NCBI GenBank assembly: GCA_019426215.1
Contig: CM033402.1
Location: forward strand, 19,597,104-19,661,103
Source of the DNA: Buddleja alternifolia
Taxonomy: Eukaryota; Streptophyta; Magnoliopsida; Lamiales; Scrophulariaceae
Direction of reading: 5' to 3'
DNA length: 64,000 nucleotides
This document shows positions 58,277 to 64,000 of the stretch, in pieces. The notes beneath the pieces were generated by a model that saw nothing but the letters and a program-made list of their open reading frames with translations, had not been told where the DNA came from and searched no databases. Position 1 is the stretch's first letter. Each line of letters starts with the position of its first letter. The position numbers were made by a program, and so were the translations under genes.

Positions 58277-59463
58277 ATGCAAATGATAAGGAAAGCAATA
58301 AAACAGTAAGATAAATGACACAAGATATGAAAGGTTCACTGGGTGACGTAATCCCAGCTATGTCCTTCTTCTCCTTTTTCACTTGGAGGAAATTCACTAA
58401 ATGATGATCAAAGTCTTTACACAGAGGACTTCTACAAATGATGAATAGATACAAAGATGATCTTGAGCTCCTTGATCACACAAACTTAAGCTCCACTTGA
58501 GATCTCTTCAACAAGCTTCTCTCATTCAGAAATATTGGTTGATTCACAACTTCTTTCTCACACAGATAAAAAAGGTTGGAGGGTTTTGTCACAAGGGTTT
58601 GTTTGAGTTTTGGAAGTTCAAACAACTTGGGATATCTCAATAATAGTGAGGGGTTTTCCTTGGAAGATGTTTGAGATATCTATGGCTGTCTTTGGAATGA
58701 ATGAAAAGCTTAAAGGTTTTGGCTATGGAGTTTGTAAGCTTTTCTTGGAAGGATTTCAACAGAATTTTGACCTAATTTCTTGTGTATGCACGTGTATGTT
58801 TATGGTTTGCTGAAGGGTACTATTTATAGACTTTTCTTGGGATTTGTCTGTTGGACACATGCTGACGCATGTCTATCACTTGGCGAGTGGGTAGTCCCTT
58901 TTTCTGACATTCCTGAAATTCTGCTGCACCGATTTAATGTGGCAGACTTTGAACTCTGACAGTCTAGTCAATGGTGGCTTGCCCGTATGCACTCAGTCCT
59001 TATCACATTTAATGCTCTTTTAAGCATTTAATGCATTTGAATTTATTTCCCGTTGGAAATAAGTACCCGTTATTGATTGCATTTAAGTCCTTCATGACTT
59101 CAGAATTTATTTCAGGTGAATCTGATCTCTTGATCGCTTGGTAGCTTTAAACGTTGATTCATAACTCCTAAAATGTCCTTAGCGTTTGATAAACACTTAA
59201 GACAATCTTTATGTTCACTTGAATTCAGATGTTATTCTTCAACTTTATCTTTGACAGACTCACTTAGAACTCTATCAGCGACTCGATATCCAATACTTAG
59301 TCCAAAATCTATAAAGATAAAAATTCAAGCCTAACAAATAAATAATAATCTTTCAAGAGCTTATACAGATATTCTATGAAAGCATAAACTTATATTCTTT
59401 TAGGGTCTAACATAAAATCTTATCTTGTCATCATCAAAACATCTAACATGAAATTTCCTAACA
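58277..59463 (-). repeat. Sirevirus-type Copia LTR fragment
   Basis: On the minus strand it begins TGTTAGGAAATTTCATG at 59463 and matches the family LTRs until about 58277. The last about 370 bases of the LTR are missing where the preceding LTR fragment abuts. No interior, so a truncated solo LTR or element end. The short ORFs in it are not genes. Confidence 0.85.
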
Positions 59464-62400
59464 AAGAGAGACTTGATAGGGCTTTGTATAGTAGTAGTTG
59501 GCGCCAACTTTTTAGCACGGCTTCTGTCAACACCTCCCTCGCATAGACACTAACCATTCGCCCCTCTTGCTCAAACTTTTGGACGTGCCAAATCGAAGAA
59601 CAAATAATCATCACTTTCGCTTACAATTGGCTTGGCTCACCGACCCTAGCTTCAAACAAGTTTTGTCTGATCGTTGGGACCCTGGAGAACCAAAAGGGAT
59701 ACACGGACAGATTCAAGGGATACGGGATAAACTAGGCACATGGAGCAAGGAGATGTTCGGGGACATTTTTAAACGAAAATGAATTTTGAAATCTAGGATT
59801 GAGGGTATTCAAAGAGCTTAAGGAAAAAAAATTTGCAAGTATTTACAAAAACTTGAGGGCAAGTTAATGGAGAAAAACCACGACACTCTTTGACAAGAGG
59901 AAATTCTGTGGAAACACAAATCTCTACTCAAGTGGTTAAAACTGGAAGATCTCAATACTCACGTTTTTTCATATGTCGTCCACTAATCGTCAACATTGGG
60001 CCAAGATACACACTTTGATGCGCGACAATGGAAATTGGGAGAGAGATCAGGGTAACATGCGTAAGATGGCGGTAGAATTCTATAAAGATCTTTACGGAAA
60101 AGGTAACCCAACCAAACCATACAAATACACCCTTGGTTTTTCATCTCTTAGCCGTACCCAGTGAAACCTTCTCCAAGCATCGGTTACTAAGGAGAAAGTC
60201 AAAAAAGCTCTTTGGGATATGCACCCTACTAAAGCACCAGGGCCAGACGGTCTCCAACCTATTTTTTTCCAAACATGTTGGAACATTGTAGGTGACTCTG
60301 TGGTAAGTACGGTAAGTAGGGCTCTCTGATCAGGTATTATCGAACCTGCTATTAATGAGTCTTTAATTACTTTTAATCCCTATAAAAAAAACGAATCGAC
60401 CTTAACTAACAAATTTTTGGCCTATTAGCTTATCAAATGTTATTCTTAAGGTCATAACCAAAACAATGGCAAATAGACTCAAAAGTATGATGCACTATAT
60501 GATACCACAAACTCAAACAATTGACAATATTATCATCACACAAGAGATTATTCACAATTTAAGCTTGACTAAGGGGAAAAAAAGGATATTTTATTGTAAA
60601 AATAAATTTTGAAAAAGCTTACGATAAGACTAATTGGGCTTTTATGGAAAATGTGTAGGTTGAGTTAGGATTCCCATCGAATTGGACCAACCTCATAATA
60701 GAATGTACCATAACAGCGAAACTCTCAGTCTTGTGGACCGGGGAAGCTACTTAGTGGTTCCGTCCATTAAGAGTCTTGAGACAAGGGGACCCCCTTTCGC
60801 CTTATTTGTTTATCTTCTGTATTGAAAAGTTAGGTGCTATGGCTAATGAAGCAGTGAATGAGGGTGCTTGGGAAATGGTACCAATATCTAGACATGGACC
60901 CTGATTACCCCACTTGATGTTTGCAGATGATTTGATACTTTTTGGAAAAGCTTCGGTATCTCAAGTGCAGGTTATTAGTAAGATTCTAAGTGACTACTAT
61001 CATATGTCGGGGGAAACAATGAATCGAACCAAATCCCGTATCTACTTCTCCAACAACGTGCCTAACCATCTAGCTCGAGACATCAGGAGGCACACTAAGC
61101 TTAATATAAAAAAAATCTAGGGAGATGTTTAGGTGTCCCGCTGCATCACACGAGGGTTATGAAGAAATATTGCATGTTTCTGCTAGATAGAATAAAAAGT
61201 CGCCTTAAGGGATGGAAACGAAAACACTTATCCTTTGAGAGTAGAACTACTCTCATCAAAGCTGTGACATCTGCTATACCAACCTATTATGTGCAAACCT
61301 CACGAATTCCCTTGGGTATATGTGACGAGATTGATAAAGCTAATCGACAATTCCTTTGGGGTGGAACAAAAGAGAAAAGACGTGTACACTTAATTTCTTG
61401 GAATAGAGTTTGCAAGATGAAGGACCAAGGGGTTTTGGGCATCTGTATAACTCGCCATGCCAATTTGGCATACTTGGGGAAACTCGCTTGGCAGCTTACA
61501 CAAAGTGAGGATAAATTATGGGTTCAAGTATTAAGACATAAATACTTACTCCGGGAAAAAGAGAGGCCGCGAGGGAGGACGGCCCATACATGGAGATGCA
61601 TTCAAGCTGCGTTACCTTTAATTGGAAAAGGTATAGTTTGGAAAATAGGGAAAGGGAATGTGGTTAACTTTTGGACAAATGTGTGGCTTGGTCCAATGGC
61701 TTTGGAGCAAATTGTTGATATCAACCTTCAAGACCATTACAGAAAAAGGAAAGTGGCAAGCTATTGGACTCCTGAGTAGGATGGAATTGGGCTGATTTAC
61801 ATATCTTACCCCATCACGTGAAAGATAAGTTAAGAAAGGTGAACTTGGATGATATCACAGAGAACGAGGATACACTAACCTGGAAATTCTCTAACAAAGG
61901 CATGTACACAAGCAAAAGCACCAATGAAAGCCTCTTGAACAGCAACATCGAATTTGACGAAAGAAAACATTGGGACAGAATATGGCATGCTAAAGTAAAT
62001 TCTTGATTTGGATCTTATGGCATGATAGGATCCTCACTAACGCACAACTTTATAAGAGCATATTTCGCCGACGAATCACTGCCACTTATGTGGTCATGGC
62101 GTGGAAAACAACATGCATGCACTACGAGTATGCACCTGGGTTGCAAGCATATGGCGCACGGTTGTAGTAAGACAACATCATGAAAAATTCTTTTCCTTGG
62201 CACCCAAACAATGGATCGATTGGAACTTAATGAAGCCACTAAATAGGTATATGTGGTGTGATGATTAGGGAATTTCTTTTATTGAAATCGTTAATTTTGT
62301 TTGGTAGGAACGAAATGTAGCGGTACACAAGGAGACAATCGAGACAACACAATTGGACTTCAATGTAATTAAGAATCCTATCATGGAAGCTCGATGTATC

Positions 62401-62885
62401 GCGCAAGGAAACTAGGACATTCTAGAAGATATAGAATATGTGAGGTGATATAAAGCACGACATGGTGTAACTAAAATCAATGTTGATGGAGCTTTCCATA
62501 TGACACTAGGACAAGCGACAGGTCCAGCTGGGTTCGGCGTGGTGTTTCGCAATAGTCATGGAGCATGGATTACGGGTTTTCAAGGCAAAGGTGGCACTTC
62601 AACACCCTTGAAATCAAAACTGGTGGCCATTTTGAAGGGATGAAAAGTTGCATAGGATAAAGGATTGCATAAGATCATCCTAGAAACGACTGCCTAGATG
62701 CGTGGGCATGTATCGATGAAGCCACAGTGGCTCATCAAGACTTTGAAGCTATACAAAGGATTTGAGAACTACTGAAGAGGAAATGGGAATTCCTTCACCC
62801 GATCAGAGACTAGAGAGGTCTTTTTGCTTGAATCTGGAATGGCGAGACTGATTGACCTATATCACTTCGTTGCATAAACTGTCAT
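59464..62885 (+). pseudogene. Decayed L1-type LINE ORF2 (endonuclease end, RT, zinc-finger region, RNase H)
   Basis: Starts within the end of the endonuclease domain (ERLDRALYSSSWRQLF at about 59467). RT pieces follow: MHPTKAPGPDGLQPIFFQ near 60218-60271 and the catalytic FADDLILF near 60917. The best-kept part is 61159-61779 (SFESRTTLIKAVTSAIPTYY, WGGTKEKRRVHLISWNRVC), the region after RT. The segment 61818-62006 (EDTLTWKFSNKGMYTSKS) is the pre-zinc-finger region. RNase H begins near 62476 (KINVDGAFHM ... GPAGFGVVFRNSHG). Many stops and shifts, and no poly-A tail was recognised. It would nick DNA and copy its own RNA at the target; this copy is dead and lacks its 5' end. Confidence 0.85.
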
Positions 62886-62929
62886 TGAGAAGTGTTGGAT
62901 AATCCACCGGTAGAAGTTCAAATTTAATA

Positions 62930-63361
62930 CGATGAAGACATCAGCGGCATAAGTGGCCAAAATTATAACTATGTGTTAGGGTTTGTCGGACCTATAAACT
63001 AGGGTAGCCCCCTTCATTTGTTACAAATAAAAATAAAGATAAGACTCTCATTATAAACTTGACACCAAAGAAAAGAAGAGAAAAATTCTCTCTCCACTTT
63101 CCCTATAGCCGTCGGCCACATCTGAGCCAAAGGAGGTGGATATTTCTTCAAGTCTTATTCCGGCGTGCTATCTAGAGGCAAGAATTTAGAATTATTGCTA
63201 CCGTGTAGATCAAGACTTTGAATTCTACAAAAAGGTTAGTAAATCGATGGAATTCGATTTCATCTTTATGTTTTTATAAAATCATTAAAATCCAAAAGTG
63301 ATCCATTTGTGAATCCGGATATGTTTTTATTTCCACTGTGCATGAATCATGATTCACAACA
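62930..63361 (+). repeat. LTR fragment, 3' end
   Basis: Resembles the ends of the LTRs at 55558 and 58273 (TTATTCCGGCGTGCTATCTA then GAGGCAAG, terminal GATTCACAACA at 63361). The left border is uncertain. Confidence 0.6.
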
Positions 63362-63600
63362 AATATTAAAATATCACATAATGGATTTCTTGCTCTATAG
63401 TTCGCCAATTTCCATGTGTATCCTTAATTTTCTCAATAGCATTAAATTTCAATCTTTTACAGGCATGCACATGAAAATAACCAATATTGAGGTCTCCTTC
63501 TTTCATCCATAAAACCCGACTTCTCTGTTTCCACATGATTCCCTCACACAACTTAAGCTCTTCGAGCTCTTTTCGGGCTTGGAATTCCTCATTTTTAGAG
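63362..63600 (-). pseudogene. LINE fragment, region before RT
   Basis: The minus-strand frame 63551-63366 reads WKQRSRVLWMKEGDLNIGYF and HGNWRTIEQEI, the conserved segment just upstream of RT in plant L1-type LINEs. It is cut at 63362 by the LTR fragment. It could be an upstream piece of the minus-strand LINE at 57390, but the RT core that should lie between is absent. Confidence 0.75.
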
Positions 63601-64000
63601 GCAGCCGTGACTATCCCCTATTTTAACAGAATAATCGAATTTTCAACGTTGTTGTTATTATCATTGTGTTGGTTTTGTTATTGTGTTCTTTGAATTATTC
63701 ACCAATCATAATGCATCGTGGGTGATACATGCACGTCGTGGTTGGTTTTGATTAGGTTGGAATTTGTATCAAACACTATGTGTCCGACATCGACCCAACA
63801 GTTTGTTTGGACGTCCCAGTTTATCAATACCAGGGTCAAAGCTGGCCTATCTAAATTGGGCCTCGATCTTCTTACTCTTTGGGAGAGCGAGACCTATTTT
63901 TATTGGGACTTGATTAAATTTTGATTGTCAGAATTTTTCGGGACGTTTTGGTGGAAGGGATCCATTTGCACAGGTGTGAAGTTAAAAGGACCGTTATTGA
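63601..64000. other. No recognisable feature
   Basis: Short ORFs without domain signs and no repeat borders. The window ends here. Confidence 0.5.

Noticed and set aside
63718..63924. 68-codon ORF near the right edge
   Set aside because: Short, no domain, no codon or context support.

Overview
The window looks like nuclear DNA of a flowering plant, probably a eudicot. The species cannot be named from it. It is AT-rich and contains no host gene, tRNA or rRNA that I can recognise. Almost all of it is transposable elements inserted into one another: Ty1/Copia elements (one with Sirevirus features), Ty3/Gypsy Athila-like elements, L1-type LINEs, solo LTRs and non-autonomous LTR elements. The matching target-site duplications (TSDs) let the nesting be read directly.

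Left part (1-12011). A decayed Sirevirus-type remnant (1-2537) is followed by AT-rich DNA, an Athila-like solo LTR on the minus strand (3375-4721), a GAGCTC-rich inverted-repeat stretch, and the 3' end of a minus-strand LINE. The LINE is split by a 5.4 kb non-autonomous LTR element (6269-11668, TSD GGCTC) that carries a 1 kb minisatellite.

Central part (12012-56282). The same LINE is split again by an Athila-like element without pol (LTRs 12012-27409 and 41301-56282 in pieces). Its 5' LTR holds a young 13.8 kb minus-strand Sirevirus-type element (12538-26380, TSD GGTTT) with LTRs, PBS, gag, pol, PPT and a very long extra ORF after pol. Its interior holds a solo LTR (28483-39568, TSD CGAAC) into which a gag-only Copia element with 2.2 kb LTRs went (29632-39189, TSD AAAGG). 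Its 3' LTR holds another solo LTR (42124-55558, TSD GATTC), which holds a rearranged Sirevirus-type element (43028-54746), whose gag holds a deleted Athila-like element (44745-48470, TSD TAATT). The deepest path is therefore five levels: LINE, Athila-like, solo LTR, Copia, Athila-like.

Right part (56288-64000). It holds the middle of the minus-strand LINE, three LTR fragments, a decayed plus-strand LINE (59464-62885), a short minus-strand LINE piece, and about 400 bases with nothing recognisable.

No coding region is intact. In the Sirevirus-type element, gag packages RNA, pol gives protease, integrase, reverse transcriptase and RNase H, and the post-pol ORF is of unknown role (called envelope-like in this lineage). 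The gag-only, LARD-like and deleted elements would depend on enzymes from other copies. The most interesting items are the about 4.1 kb post-pol ORF with a tail shared by a divergent element, a double stop at the gag/pol boundary kept in two copies, a gag duplication much younger than the element around it, and the unusual repeats in the non-autonomous elements.
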